NCBI GenBank assembly: GCA_003244105.1
Contig: QHBK01000019.1
Location: 1-64,000 of the forward strand
Source: Candidatus Eremiobacter antarcticus
GTDB lineage: Bacteria; Vulcanimicrobiota; Vulcanimicrobiia; Eremiobacterales; Eremiobacteraceae
DNA: 64,000 nt
Direction: 5' to 3'
This document shows, one piece after another, positions 15,763-25,104 of this stretch (positions are counted from its first letter, which is position 1; each line of letters begins with the position of its first letter). Both the position numbers and the translations under genes were made by a program. The notes beneath the pieces were generated by a model that was not told where the DNA came from, did not search any database, and worked only from the letters and a program-made list of their open reading frames with translations.

Positions 15763-16631
15763 GAGCGCTCCACGCGCGTGCGCTGCGGTTCATCCGCGCG
15801 GTCGAGCTCGCCCAAGGCAGCGGCCAAGTCCTCGTCGCTTATCGGCCGCGAGTGCCACGTGTAATCGTTCTCCATGAACGAGATGCCTTTGCCTTTGATC
15901 GTGCGGGCAAGGATGAGCGTCGGCCGATCGAGCGTGCGGCGAGCGCGATCGCAGGCCCTGCGGAAATCGGCAACATCGTGTCCGTCGCATTCGATGACAT
16001 TCCAGCCGAACGCACGCCACTTCTGGGCGGGCGATTCGGTCGGATCGCGCCGCGCGACGCCCGCATAACCTTGGCTCGTCGGCCAGCCGAACTGCTGCAG
16101 GTGATTCCAATCCAAAATGGCGGTCAGGTTTGCGAGCTGGTAGCGGGCCGCGGTGAACGCGGCTTCCCAGATCTGGCCCTCTTGAGTTTCGCCGTCGCCG
16201 ATCATCACCCACGTCTGGAAGTCACTGTGGAGGAAGCGCGCTCCGAGGGCCATGCCGACGCCGGGGGAGAGACCCTGCCCGAGCGAGCCCGTGGACATGT
16301 CGAGCCCGGGCAGCTTCGTCATATCGGGGTGACCTTGCAAACGCGAGTCGATGGCGTCAAACGTGAAGAGTTCGTCGACCGGAAAGTAACCACGCATCGC
16401 CAGTACCGCGTATAGACCGATGCCGCAATGTCCCTTGGAAAGGATGAATCGATCGCGGCTTTCCAGATGAGGGCGTTGCGGATCGATGCGAAGCTCCGAG
16501 AAATACAGCGCCGCCAGCATATCCGCCGCTGAAAACACGCCGCCGATGTGGCCTGCGCCGGCATGATGCACGGCCCGCAGCACGTGGCGCCGGATGTCGT
16601 TGCCGAGGCGCTGCAGCTCGTCGACCGTCAT
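15759..16631 (-). CDS. Transketolase, N-terminal subunit (ThDP/Mg-binding)
   Basis: A 290-residue protein containing the diphosphate-binding domain. HHAGAGHIGGVFSAAD, ILSKGHCGIGLYAVLA, TGSLGQGLSPGVGMALG and the ThDP motif GDGETQEGQIWEA...LDWN are in family order. This half binds the cofactor and catalysis needs the C-terminal partner encoded immediately downstream. ATG 16631 overlaps the stop of the IolE-like gene (ATGA). The tight coupling from iolD through leuB indicates one polycistronic mRNA. Confidence 0.9.
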   Translation of the reverse strand: MTVDELQRLGNDIRRHVLRAVHHAGAGHIGGVFSAADMLAALYFSELRIDPQRPHLESRDRFILSKGHCGIGLYAVLAMRGYFPVDELFTFDAIDSRLQGHPDMTKLPGLDMSTGSLGQGLSPGVGMALGARFLHSDFQTWVMIGDGETQEGQIWEAAFTAARYQLANLTAILDWNHLQQFGWPTSQGYAGVARRDPTESPAQKWRAFGWNVIECDGHDVADFRRACDRARRTLDRPTLILARTIKGKGISFMENDYTWHSRPISDEDLAAALGELDRADEPQRTRVERS

Positions 16632-17512
16632 AGTCCGAATTGAGTCCGCAGGTATTGGCGGTTTCGTTTCGCGGCCTCAAGTGGCTGCGCCGGCGCGTCT
16701 TGCTCCACGATGACCCAGCCGCGGTATCCAGCTGCGGTCAAGGCTCCGAAGATCGCCTGCATGGAAACCATGCCGCTGCCCAGCTCCACGAATAGCCCGA
16801 GCTTGACGGCTTGCGCGAATCCGATGCGCTGGTCTCGCACGTGCGCGAGCAGTCGGCCGTCCACGTCTTTGAGGTGCACGTAGCCGATGCGCTGGGCGTA
16901 ATCCCGGAAGACGTCCTCGCTACTCGCGCCCGCGTACGCCAAATGACCGGTATCAGGACAAAGCCCGATGAGGGCGGGATCGGTGGAAGCGCAGAGCCGA
17001 TCGATCTCTGCCCGTGTCTCGACATACGTTCCAACGTGCGGATGAAAGACCGCGCGGAAGCCGCGGCCGCTCAAGAGATCTCCGAGGCGATTCAAGCCGA
17101 TGGCCATCGAGCGCCAGCCTCCATCGTCCAAAGCGTCGCTGCCGTCCGCAGAGACTCGACCCGCAACGGCCAGACGGTGCGCAGAGGGTTCATCCGAGAT
17201 GATGACCACGTGGGAGCCGAGGCCCGCGAGCCGGTTCGCCGCTCGCGCGACGTCCGCAATTGCGGCGTCGTGCTTGGTCGCGTCTCGCAGGTCAAGCGCT
17301 TTGAAGCTTGCGGCCGCGCGCAGGCCGCGGTGGTCCAGCTGGGCGCGCAGCGCTACGATGTCGTCGGGGAAATGATAGCTGATCTCGGTGCCGCTATAAC
17401 CGGCAGCCGCCATTTCGTCCAACAGGCGATCGAACGGCGGCGGCTGCACCCAGGTGTAGAGCGGGTCGAAGCCCCAATTGACCGACGCCGTGCCGACTTC
17501 AATGCCCCTCAC
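16628..17512 (-). CDS. iolE: IolE-like sugar isomerase/dehydratase (xylose isomerase-like TIM barrel)
   Basis: A 294-residue AP-endonuclease-family-2 TIM barrel. The GTASVNWGFDPLYTW start, DEMAAAGYSGTEI, the metal-site segments GLCPDTGHLAYAG and GYVHLKDVD, and the closing GYRGWVIVEQD match the IolE/IolH/hydroxypyruvate-isomerase superfamily. In an iol cluster the expected step is dehydration of 2-keto-myo-inositol (inosose dehydratase); an IolH-like isomerase is the alternative. GTG 17512 is chosen because it overlaps the iolB stop by four bases and agrees with the family N-terminus. A start 24 bases upstream would give a longer overlap. Confidence 0.72.
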   Translation of the reverse strand: MRGIEVGTASVNWGFDPLYTWVQPPPFDRLLDEMAAAGYSGTEISYHFPDDIVALRAQLDHRGLRAAASFKALDLRDATKHDAAIADVARAANRLAGLGSHVVIISDEPSAHRLAVAGRVSADGSDALDDGGWRSMAIGLNRLGDLLSGRGFRAVFHPHVGTYVETRAEIDRLCASTDPALIGLCPDTGHLAYAGASSEDVFRDYAQRIGYVHLKDVDGRLLAHVRDQRIGFAQAVKLGLFVELGSGMVSMQAIFGALTAAGYRGWVIVEQDAPAQPLEAAKRNRQYLRTQFGL

Positions 17513-18333
17513 CAGCTCCAGTTCTTCTTGATCCATTCATGAGCCGGGTCGAAGGTCATGCGGTAGACATGTTTCGGGCCCGCGAGCACATTCAAATAGT
17601 AGACCCAGTACTCCACAGCGGCCGCGCACACGTGATAGCCGCGCGGCACGAGAACGACGTCGTTGTCGTGGACAGTCACCGTCTCATCGAGCGAACCATC
17701 CGCAGTATACACGCGCTGGAACGCAAAGCCCGCGGCGGGCCGCATCCGGTAGTAATACAGTTCTTCGAGCTGGGATTCACGCGGCGGATCATCGGTGTCG
17801 TGTTTGTGGGGCGGATAGCTCGACCAATTCCCAGGAAACGTGATCACCTCGGTCAGGAAGAGGCTGCCGGCCTCCCCCTCGTCCATCAAGATGTTCCAGA
17901 CGCGGCGTCGCGCTTGGCCGTCTCCACGGATATGTTCGGAGTCGACGTCAAGTGCGATCAACCGGGCCGGGTACCGTCCGCGCGCCGGCGCCCCGCAAAT
18001 GGCAACTTCAGCCTCGGTTCTAGCGCGTATCCGATAGTTTTGCGACGCAGGCAGGTACAGCGCTGCGGGAGGACCGGAAAAAGGGTCTGGCCGAGTTCCG
18101 ACGCCCTCCCAGGCGCCTTCAGAAGAGTTCATATCGATGGAGCCGGAGATCACGACGATCGCCACCTCGTTGCCGCCGGTCTCGTTCTCGTAGAACTCTC
18201 CCTCCGCCATGCGAAGAACTCGAAAGCTGATATACTTCCAGCGATCGCCGCTGGGCTCCACTGAAACGACGTCTCCTTGGCGCCGATCGCTGCCCCGCAC
18301 GAGCAAAGAACTGCGGGCAGAGCGCTCAGTCAT
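17509..18333 (-). CDS. iolB: 5-deoxy-glucuronate isomerase
   Basis: A 274-residue IolB, the most diagnostic gene of the cluster. The double-cupin protein shows WSSYPPHKHDTDDPPRESQL, EELYYYRMRPAAGFAFQRVY, the VHDNDVVLVPRGYH metal-site loop and YYLNVLAGPKHVYRMTFDP near the end. IolB converts 5-deoxy-D-glucuronate to 2-deoxy-5-keto-D-gluconate. ATG 18333 overlaps the iolG stop by eight bases; a TTG/CTG-type start 15 bases upstream is less likely. Length and motif order are normal for the family. Confidence 0.93.
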   Translation of the reverse strand: MTERSARSSLLVRGSDRRQGDVVSVEPSGDRWKYISFRVLRMAEGEFYENETGGNEVAIVVISGSIDMNSSEGAWEGVGTRPDPFSGPPAALYLPASQNYRIRARTEAEVAICGAPARGRYPARLIALDVDSEHIRGDGQARRRVWNILMDEGEAGSLFLTEVITFPGNWSSYPPHKHDTDDPPRESQLEELYYYRMRPAAGFAFQRVYTADGSLDETVTVHDNDVVLVPRGYHVCAAAVEYWVYYLNVLAGPKHVYRMTFDPAHEWIKKNWSW

Positions 18334-19345
18334 CGACGACTTCCGCAAGCTTCACCGGACGACGCTGCGCTCGGGAGCGATCGGCTGCGATTGCCATGCG
18401 CAAAGCCTCGAGGGCATCTCGAGCCCCCACGCGGGGCGCTCGCCGTTTGCGAATCGCCGCGACAAAATCTACGACTTCATTCTTATACGCGACCGCAAAC
18501 CGTTCGATGAACGACTCCACATCAGCTGTGGCGTGTGCGGCATCCATCAGACTTCCATTTCGAAGCCGCTCGTGACCGATCAGCGCCAAGCCCTTAGAGC
18601 CTTGGATTTCGCCGCGCACGTCGTAGCCGTACACCGCTTCGCGCGAGCCATCGATGACGGCGAGCGCACCGCCCTTAAAACGCAGAACCGCGACGGTGGT
18701 ATCCACGTCGCCGAAGTCATCCAGAGAGGGGTCGACGATGGCCGATCCGGTCGCGTACACTTCGTCCACCTCAAGCGGTCCCATCAACCACCGTGCAGCG
18801 TCGAACTCATGCACCATCTGATCTTTGTATTGGCCACCGCTCGTGCGAAGATATTCATGCGAGGGCGGGCGGTGATCGCGCCCGACCAAGCGCAAGAACC
18901 GCACGGCGCCGAGATCGCCTTTTTCCACAAGCGCGCGAACTCGCGAGAACTCATCATCGAAGCGCCGTTGAAAGCCGACCTGAAGGATGATGCCGGCTTG
19001 CTCGGCCTCTCGGCTGGCCGCCGCCGTGGCCGCCAACTCCAGCGAAATCGGTTTCTCGCACAACACATGTTTGCCGGCCTGCGCGGCCTGCGCGATGAGC
19101 GCGGCATGCGTGCTGGTCGGTGTCGCGATGATGACGCCTGCGACCGATGGGTCGTCCAAAAAGGAGTCGATATCGCCGGTGCGGCCGCTGCCCGCCGCGT
19201 TGAGGAGACGCTGCGCGGCTGCCGGATCGATGTCCGCAACGCCGACCAGATGCGCTTGCGGAGCGCAGCTACTCACGTTCTTTGCATGCACAGCGCCGAT
19301 CCGTCCGGCGCCGAATACCGCCAGACCGATAGACGCCTGGGCCAT
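18326..19345 (-). CDS. iolG: Inositol 2-dehydrogenase-like Gfo/Idh/MocA oxidoreductase
   Basis: A 339-residue NAD-dependent oxidoreductase. The Rossmann motif is GLAVFGAGRIGAVHAKN. The middle has HVLCEKPISLELAATAA with the conserved Lys of the EKP motif, then the GFQRRFDDEF segment, and DQMVHEFDAARWL contains the active-site Asp/His of this family. In myo-inositol catabolism IolG oxidises inositol to scyllo-inosose. Its start shares one base with the iolD stop (TAATG). Gfo/Idh/MocA proteins are hard to assign alone; the neighbours make inositol the best guess. Confidence 0.82.
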   Translation of the reverse strand: MAQASIGLAVFGAGRIGAVHAKNVSSCAPQAHLVGVADIDPAAAQRLLNAAGSGRTGDIDSFLDDPSVAGVIIATPTSTHAALIAQAAQAGKHVLCEKPISLELAATAAASREAEQAGIILQVGFQRRFDDEFSRVRALVEKGDLGAVRFLRLVGRDHRPPSHEYLRTSGGQYKDQMVHEFDAARWLMGPLEVDEVYATGSAIVDPSLDDFGDVDTTVAVLRFKGGALAVIDGSREAVYGYDVRGEIQGSKGLALIGHERLRNGSLMDAAHATADVESFIERFAVAYKNEVVDFVAAIRKRRAPRVGARDALEALRMAIAADRSRAQRRPVKLAEVVDD

Positions 19346-21153
19346 TACGTCAGAGCCTCTTGCGCTCGCGCGGACTCATAGGCAGCGCGCTTGGCTTTGT
19401 GGTAGGCGGGGACCGTGACATCCCACCAGCCGGTGGTCGTCAGCCCGCTGGATGGCAGCGTGCGGCTGCAAAGCGCCTCGACGACTGCCGGCCGCTGCGA
19501 GGCAAGCGCGCGCTGCAGCGCGGGACCCACTTCCTCGGGATGCTCGACGCGCTCCGCGTGACAGCCGAATCCTTCAGCGACTTTCGCCAAATCGGCGGAG
19601 AACGGCGTGCCGTCGCGTTTGCGAAAATTGGTCGCGATGACACGGTCTGGACCGAACTGCGTGCTCTGCAGATTCTTGATGCACTCCCACCCGAAGTTGT
19701 TCATGACGAGGAACACCGCAGGGATGTCGTACTGCGCCGCCATCGCGAGCTCTTCGATCGTCTGCAGGAAGCTGCCGTCGCCGACGATTGCGATGACTTG
19801 GCGGTTCGGGGCCCCGAGCTTCGCGCCTATGGCGCCCGGCACTTCGAATCCCATGGCCGAGAAACCGCCGGCGGTGATGTGCTGCTCTGACCCGTACACG
19901 GGGAACTCCGTGAAGACCTGACTTTGCGGATTGCCCGCGCCGGTCACGACGATCGCATCGCGCTCGAGAACCTTACGGGTTTCCACAAGCGCGCGGGAGA
20001 TGGTCATAGGGGACTCAGGGCTCTCTTGTGTGGGCCGCAGCGCTTCTTGCCAATCCCGCTTGAGCTGCTGAATGCGTGCGAAGTATTCCGTATTCTTGTA
20101 GTCGACGGGCGAGGCCAGATCGCGCAGGCACAGCAACAGGTCCGCGAGCGTTGCTTTCGCGTCTCCCACGATGCCGAGCTCAACCGCATAGTTTTTCCCT
20201 ATCTCGTAGGGATCGAGATCGATCTGGATCAGTTTCGTGGGCGGGATATCGAAGGTCACGCCGCGACGAAACGAAGACGCGGTGCGGTCGGTGAAGCGGC
20301 AGCCGATGGAAAGGATCACGTCTGCTTCGCGAGCTAGAGTGTTTCCCGACACCGATCCAAGATCGCCGCACGGCCATACATACAGCGGGTGGTCCTCTGG
20401 AATCGCGCCTTTGCCCATCCAAGTCACGGTCACGGGGCAACCCAAGAAGTCGGCGATGGCTTGCATCTCAGGCTCGGCTTCCGAAGCGATGACGCCGCCT
20501 CCGACGATGATCAGCGGCCGCTTCGCGCGCAAGAGCTCCTGTGCGGCTCGCTCGACAACTTGAGGATCTCCGTGCACGCGTCCAGCAGGCCGCCGGGAAA
20601 CTGGATCGGGCAGCGATGAGATGTCGGCGTCTTCCGCCTGGACGTCCATCGGCAGATCGATGTATGCGGGCCCGCGACGTCCTTCGAGCATCACGTTGAA
20701 GGCGAGGTGCAGAATGTTGGGAAGCTGATCGACGCGGCTCGGCTGCCACCAGCGCTTGACAACTGGTTCCATCATCCGTGGGAAGTTCGCCCAATGCGTG
20801 CGCTCGAGTTCTTGAAGCACGCCGCGTCCTCGCATGTACGTGTGGACCGAGCCCGTCAGAAGAAGAAGAGGAATGGAATCGATGTACGCATTTGCCACGC
20901 CCATGGCGGTATTGGCGGCTCCCGGGCCTATGGAAGTGAACACGCCGCAGACCTTGCGCGCGACGCGGTAGTAGGCGTCCGCCATATGGGTGGCGCCTTG
21001 CTCGTGAATGGCCTGGACGACGGCGATCTCATCCCGGTGATCCACGAACGCGTCCAGCATGGCGGTGTTTCCATGGCCTGGAACGCCAAACAGATAGGGA
21101 GTGCCTTCGCTGACCAGGTACCTTGCGACGATTTGTCCGCCAGTCATTCGCAC
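19345..21153 (-). CDS. iolD: ThDP-dependent trihydroxycyclohexanedione hydrolase (IolD)
   Basis: A 602-residue ThDP enzyme of the acetolactate-synthase superfamily. It has an N-terminal Pyr domain with catalytic Glu (VQAIHEQGATHMADAYYR), a central TPP_enzyme_M domain (KRPLIIVGGGVIASEAEPE) and a C-terminal ThDP site (AIVGDGSFLQTIEELAMAAQ...NNFGWECIKN). The closing TGWWDVTVPAY resembles the WWDVPV segment of IolD. The reaction is hydrolytic ring opening to 5-deoxy-glucuronate. GTG 21153 follows GAGGTG with good spacing; ATG 21147 is an alternative. It lies 12 bases after iclR, as second gene of the unit. Confidence 0.87.
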   Translation of the reverse strand: MRMTGGQIVARYLVSEGTPYLFGVPGHGNTAMLDAFVDHRDEIAVVQAIHEQGATHMADAYYRVARKVCGVFTSIGPGAANTAMGVANAYIDSIPLLLLTGSVHTYMRGRGVLQELERTHWANFPRMMEPVVKRWWQPSRVDQLPNILHLAFNVMLEGRRGPAYIDLPMDVQAEDADISSLPDPVSRRPAGRVHGDPQVVERAAQELLRAKRPLIIVGGGVIASEAEPEMQAIADFLGCPVTVTWMGKGAIPEDHPLYVWPCGDLGSVSGNTLAREADVILSIGCRFTDRTASSFRRGVTFDIPPTKLIQIDLDPYEIGKNYAVELGIVGDAKATLADLLLCLRDLASPVDYKNTEYFARIQQLKRDWQEALRPTQESPESPMTISRALVETRKVLERDAIVVTGAGNPQSQVFTEFPVYGSEQHITAGGFSAMGFEVPGAIGAKLGAPNRQVIAIVGDGSFLQTIEELAMAAQYDIPAVFLVMNNFGWECIKNLQSTQFGPDRVIATNFRKRDGTPFSADLAKVAEGFGCHAERVEHPEEVGPALQRALASQRPAVVEALCSRTLPSSGLTTTGWWDVTVPAYHKAKRAAYESARAQEALT

Positions 21154-21165
21154 TCGGGCGACACC

Positions 21166-21969
21166 TCAGGATGACTTGGAGAGACGCCCGGCATCGTGAC
21201 CGAGTTGCACTGAGATGTCATCCGCGGCGCGACAAATGTGCCCGACGAGGTTTGGGATCTGTTCGCGCGTCATGCGAGTAGCGGGAGTCGACAACCCGAA
21301 CGCCGCCACGATGCGGGCGCGGTGGTCGCGAATGGGAGCGGCGAGACAGCGTACGCCGGGGTGCAGTTCCTCGTCGTCATAAGCGTATCCCGAACGGCGC
21401 ACCCGATCAAGCTCCAGCAGCAGGCCATCGATCGTTGTGACCGTTTGCGGCGTGTGACGTTCGAGCGCTTGCGCCCCGAACAGCTTGCGCAGTTCAGCTT
21501 CGGAATAGTCGGACAGCAGCGCTTTGCCTACCGCCGTGCAGTACAGTGGCTCCGAACTTCCGATGGCGGTCTCGACGCGAAGTATACCTTCGCCGGTGTG
21601 ACGTCCGACGAATACTGCGAGTACGCCGTCGCGAACTGCGAGATGAGTGGTCTCTCCGGTCTTCACTGCTACCGACGCAAGATGCGGCTCCGCAAGCCGA
21701 GCTACGCTCAAGCGCCGGAGCATTGCGAAGGCCAACTCCAAAACTCCAAAGCCCACGCCGTATTTCTTCGTGTCCGGCTCTTGTTGGACGAGACCGTGGC
21801 TTTCCAGCGTCACTAACAGCCGGTAAGAAGTACTCGGATCCACATGTAGACGCTCGGCGATGTCTGAGACCCCGAGCGGGTCGGCCGCATCCGCCAGCAA
21901 GCGCAGTATCTGCGCGCCGCGCGACAACGAGTGTATGAGGCGACTATCGCCTCTCACTGGACTGCCCAT
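21166..21969 (-). CDS. IclR-family transcriptional regulator
   Basis: A 267-residue IclR-type regulator. The winged helix-turn-helix covers residues 12-75 (GAQILRLLADAADPLGVSDIAERL, then STSYRLLVTLESHGLV) and an IclR effector-binding domain follows (TAVGKALLSDY, GYAYDDEELHPGVRCLAAPI). It heads the leftward iol operon and faces the ABC-transporter operon, so it probably controls both in response to inositol or a breakdown product (inference from position). A possible binding site lies in the 178-base divergent gap. Confidence 0.9.
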   Translation of the reverse strand: MGSPVRGDSRLIHSLSRGAQILRLLADAADPLGVSDIAERLHVDPSTSYRLLVTLESHGLVQQEPDTKKYGVGFGVLELAFAMLRRLSVARLAEPHLASVAVKTGETTHLAVRDGVLAVFVGRHTGEGILRVETAIGSSEPLYCTAVGKALLSDYSEAELRKLFGAQALERHTPQTVTTIDGLLLELDRVRRSGYAYDDEELHPGVRCLAAPIRDHRARIVAAFGLSTPATRMTREQIPNLVGHICRAADDISVQLGHDAGRLSKSS

Positions 21970-21982
21970 TTAAGACAAGCCT

Positions 21983-22004
21983 ATTGCGCTATGGTCAATG
22001 CAAT
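21983..22004. promoter_or_regulatory. Candidate operator in the divergent iol/ABC promoter region
   Basis: ATTGC (21983-21987) and GCAAT (22000-22004) form an inverted repeat with a 12-base spacer, 14 bases upstream of iclR. It is the most symmetric element I found in the 21970-22147 gap. The placement fits autoregulation by the IclR-type protein. No binding evidence exists, and the arms are short. Confidence 0.3.
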
Positions 22005-22147
22005 CCTCTAAGATGGCCCAGCGGACGGAAGAGAGCTTGAAGGTGGCGGTTTGTCGCCAATCGTATTGACGATATCGCAATCAAACGCGTGGCTTTATTG
22101 GAATCGCCACGGACGTTGTAAGCGAGCTCCGTTGGACTGGAGTACGC

Positions 22148-23212
22148 ATGACGGTTGGGAAAGCCGCATTGACGCTGAGCCGCCGGACGCTTCTACAAAC
22201 AGGCGCTGCTGTCGGCGTAGGACTGGGCTCCGCAAGCGCGCTGGGTTTAGCGGGTTGCGCCAAGCCCGCGAAATCGGCTATCGGTGCCCTGCGGTTTCTC
22301 TTCATCGTGAAGACGGTCAACTCCGATTACTGGCAGACGTGCCTCTCAGGGGGGAAGCACGCGGCCGAGCAGCTCGGGTTGCAAGCGCTGCAGTTCACCG
22401 GCGCAAATTCCGAAGCGAACATCCAAGCTCAGATCGCGCTTGTAGAAGACGCGCTGGCGAAGAAGCCCGACTTCATCGTCTTGGCTCCGACGAGCTCGAC
22501 CGCGCTCGACAGCACGATTGAGAAGGTTTATAAGGCGGGCGTGAAGGTCGTCTTGATCGACTCCGCCGCGAATACCACGTCCTACGATACCTTTCTCGCG
22601 ACCGACAACCACGCGGGCGGACTGCTGGCGGCCAAGACGCTCGCCGAGGCGATCAAGGCGAAGACGGGCGCGGCCTCGGGGCAAGTCGCCTATTCGACGT
22701 TTCTCAGCGGCGTCGGTTCGTTGACGCTGCGGGATAAGGGCTTTGTCGAGGGTCTCAAAGCCTATCCTGGGTTGGAGCTCGTCGCCCACAAGGATGCAGC
22801 CGGCGATCAGTCCACAAAACCGATCGGCATCGTGTCCGACACGCTGACGCGTTTCCCGAAGCTCGCCGGTTACTTCGCAGACTCGCTCATCACGCTGCAG
22901 GGCGCAGTGACGGCATTTCGCGAGAACAGGGTTGACTCGGCAAAGGTGTCGCTCGTCGGCTTCGACCCCTCGCCGCAGCTCGTGCGAGAGCTAAAGAACA
23001 AGAAGATCGACGGCATCATCTTGCAAGACAATTACCAGATGGGCTACGGCGGCGTCGCGTACGGAGTGCTGGCCGCGGCAGGCATTCAAACGCCCAAGTT
23101 CATCAACACGGGAGTCACGGCGGCCACGCCTGCAAACGTCGACTCTGAGGACATCCAAGGGCTCTTAAACCCTTCTATCCAGCGGCGCGTCGGTCTTCAC
23201 ACGCCTGCGTGA
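22148..23212 (+). CDS. Sugar/inositol ABC transporter substrate-binding lipoprotein
   Basis: A 354-residue Peripla_BP_4 protein of the ribose/inositol-binding type. The N-terminus has a Tat-like twin arginine (LSRRTLLQTG) and a lipobox (LGLAGC), so it should be folded before export and lipid-anchored. The ligand-binding fold begins LRFLFIVKTVNSDYWQTC, with family segments QIALVEDALAKKPDFIVLAP, VLIDSAANTT and DNYQMGYGG near the C-terminus. It is the first gene of the rightward unit and overlaps the permease gene by four bases. Myo-inositol is the expected ligand from context. Confidence 0.87.
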   Translation: MTVGKAALTLSRRTLLQTGAAVGVGLGSASALGLAGCAKPAKSAIGALRFLFIVKTVNSDYWQTCLSGGKHAAEQLGLQALQFTGANSEANIQAQIALVEDALAKKPDFIVLAPTSSTALDSTIEKVYKAGVKVVLIDSAANTTSYDTFLATDNHAGGLLAAKTLAEAIKAKTGAASGQVAYSTFLSGVGSLTLRDKGFVEGLKAYPGLELVAHKDAAGDQSTKPIGIVSDTLTRFPKLAGYFADSLITLQGAVTAFRENRVDSAKVSLVGFDPSPQLVRELKNKKIDGIILQDNYQMGYGGVAYGVLAAAGIQTPKFINTGVTAATPANVDSEDIQGLLNPSIQRRVGLHTPA

Positions 23213-24255
23213 CCGCATCATCCGTTGAGCCGACGAATGTCACCTATTGGATGGCGACGCAGGCGATGACCAGTCAACAGGCCGCAGTCTCACCGCATGG
23301 GACCCGAAAGGGGACGAGGTGGGACCTCGTCATGCGGTTCGGCCTCGTCGGCATCATCGCCGTGCTGGTCATCGTGTTCTCCGCGACCGCCTCCGGGTTT
23401 CTGACGCTTCAGAATCTTGACAACAACGCCCGCCAAATGGCAGTCGTGGGCATTTTGGCAGTGGGCGAGACGTTCGTCATCATCACAGCGGGCATCGACC
23501 TCTCGGTCGGATCGCTGTTGGGCTTCGGCGGGATCATCATCGCCTTGGGACTCGCGCACAATCTGCCCGCCGGATTGGCCGTCGTCATCGTTTTAGCTGT
23601 TTCAGTTGTCATCGGGCTCGTGAACGGAGCGCTTATCAGCTCGGCTGCGCTGCCGCCGTTCATCGTCACGCTGGGCATGCTCGGCATCTTACGCGGTCTC
23701 ACGCAGATATTCGGCAATGGTCAGCAGGTCGGCTACGACGCGGCGAGCTTCAGCAACTTCGCATCCAACACCACGCTTGGCATTCCGAACCTGTTTTGGA
23801 TACTCGTGTTGGTGTGCGCCGCTTCGGCGGTGTTCTTGCACCTCACCCGGCGCGGCCGCTACATGTACGCCATCGGAAGCAACGTCGAAAGTGCCAGGCG
23901 CGCCGGAATCAACGTCAACGCCACGCTTCTGACGGTCTATGCGATCAGCGCCTTGTTGGCGGGCATAGCCGGCGTGCTGCTCACGGCTCGACAAGCGCAG
24001 GGCGATCCGAATGCGGGCACCGGATACGAGCTGGATGCCATCGCGGCTGCCGTGCTGGGCGGCGCGAGCCTTTTCGGCGCCCGCGGTTCCATCATCGGCA
24101 CGTTCCTGGGCGTTCTGCTCGTCCAGATCATGACCAACGGTTTGAATCTGCTGAACTTCGATCCGCAGGTCGCGCGCATGCTCGAAGGAGCGTTGCTCAT
24201 TCTATTCGTCTACATCGACCACTTGCGCAAACTCAGGGTCGCGGCTGCATGGTAA
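23209..24255 (+). CDS. Sugar ABC transporter permease (RbsC-like)
   Basis: A 348-residue BPD_transp_2 permease with about nine or ten membrane segments. VGETFVIITAGIDLSVGSLLGFGG, PPFIVTLGMLGILRGL, the EAA-like loop RGRYMYAIGSNVESARRAGIN and AAAVLGGASLFGARGSIIGTFLG are the diagnostic stretches of ribose/xylose/inositol permeases. The start drawn is GTG 23209, overlapping the binding-protein gene; internal ATGs nearer the first membrane helix are possible. The ATPase ATG lies within its last seven bases. Confidence 0.9.
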   Translation: MTASSVEPTNVTYWMATQAMTSQQAAVSPHGTRKGTRWDLVMRFGLVGIIAVLVIVFSATASGFLTLQNLDNNARQMAVVGILAVGETFVIITAGIDLSVGSLLGFGGIIIALGLAHNLPAGLAVVIVLAVSVVIGLVNGALISSAALPPFIVTLGMLGILRGLTQIFGNGQQVGYDAASFSNFASNTTLGIPNLFWILVLVCAASAVFLHLTRRGRYMYAIGSNVESARRAGINVNATLLTVYAISALLAGIAGVLLTARQAQGDPNAGTGYELDAIAAAVLGGASLFGARGSIIGTFLGVLLVQIMTNGLNLLNFDPQVARMLEGALLILFVYIDHLRKLRVAAAW

Positions 24256-25085
24256 GCGCAGCGCCGGCGCAAGCGCTCGCGCCGATTTTGCGAGCGCGGG
24301 CGATTTCCAAACGGTTCGGCAATGTCATCGCGCTTCAAGACGTCGATTTCGAAGCATATGCCGGTGACATCGTTGCACTGATCGGCGACAATGGCGCCGG
24401 CAAATCCACATTGATAAAAATCATCTCGGGAGCGATTCTTCCGGATTCAGGCACGCTCGCGATGCGCGGCTCGCCCGTGTACTTCCACAACCCGCGTGAC
24501 GCGCGCGACGCGGGAATCGAGACGGCCTATCAAGACTTGGCGCTCGCTCCCGACCTCGACATTCCCGCCAACCTGTTCCTGGCTCGTGAAATCGTCCGGC
24601 CGGGTCTGCTGGGAAGGCTTGACTTTTTCGACCGGCGTGCCATGCGAGAACGCGCAGAAGAACATCTGCGCGACTTCGGAATCAAGGTCGGCTCCATGGA
24701 GCAGCGCGTCGACACGCTCTCTGGCGGCCAGCGCCAGTCGATCGCCGTTGCCCGAACGGTGTTTTGGGGCTCCGCCCTCATCATCATGGACGAGCCGACG
24801 GCTGCCTTAGGCGTGGCGCAGTCTGCGTTGGTGCTTGACTTGATGCGCAAAGTACGCGACGCGGGCACAGCCGTCGTTTTCATCAGCCACAACCTGCCTC
24901 AGGTGTTCGAGGCCGCCGATCGCATCGCCGTGATGCGCCATGGACGGCGCGTCGGCACCCTCGATCCGCGCACCGCCACCATGGATCAAGCGGTCAGCCT
25001 GATGACCGGCGCAACGACGTTAGAATCGGTATCTCAGCCAAGATCGTCACAGCAAAACCGCGGCGGAAACATACCGCCGTCGTAA
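24249..25085 (+). CDS. Sugar ABC transporter ATP-binding protein, single-domain type
   Basis: A 278-residue ATPase with Walker A (IGDNGAGKSTLIK), Q-loop (IETAYQDLALAPDL), signature LSGGQRQSIAVAR, Walker B (ALIIMDEPTAALG) and the H-loop His in VVFISHNLPQ. Only one nucleotide-binding domain is present, unlike RbsA/MglA/IatA, so it should work as a homodimer (FrcA-like). ATG 24249 overlaps the permease stop. The next gene, the TonB receptor, starts 20 bases downstream after AAGGAGG, so import and outer-membrane uptake appear co-transcribed. Confidence 0.9.
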   Translation: MVSAAPAQALAPILRARAISKRFGNVIALQDVDFEAYAGDIVALIGDNGAGKSTLIKIISGAILPDSGTLAMRGSPVYFHNPRDARDAGIETAYQDLALAPDLDIPANLFLAREIVRPGLLGRLDFFDRRAMRERAEEHLRDFGIKVGSMEQRVDTLSGGQRQSIAVARTVFWGSALIIMDEPTAALGVAQSALVLDLMRKVRDAGTAVVFISHNLPQVFEAADRIAVMRHGRRVGTLDPRTATMDQAVSLMTGATTLESVSQPRSSQQNRGGNIPPS

Positions 25086-25104
25086 CTGAAGGAGGCCGTC
25101 TCAA

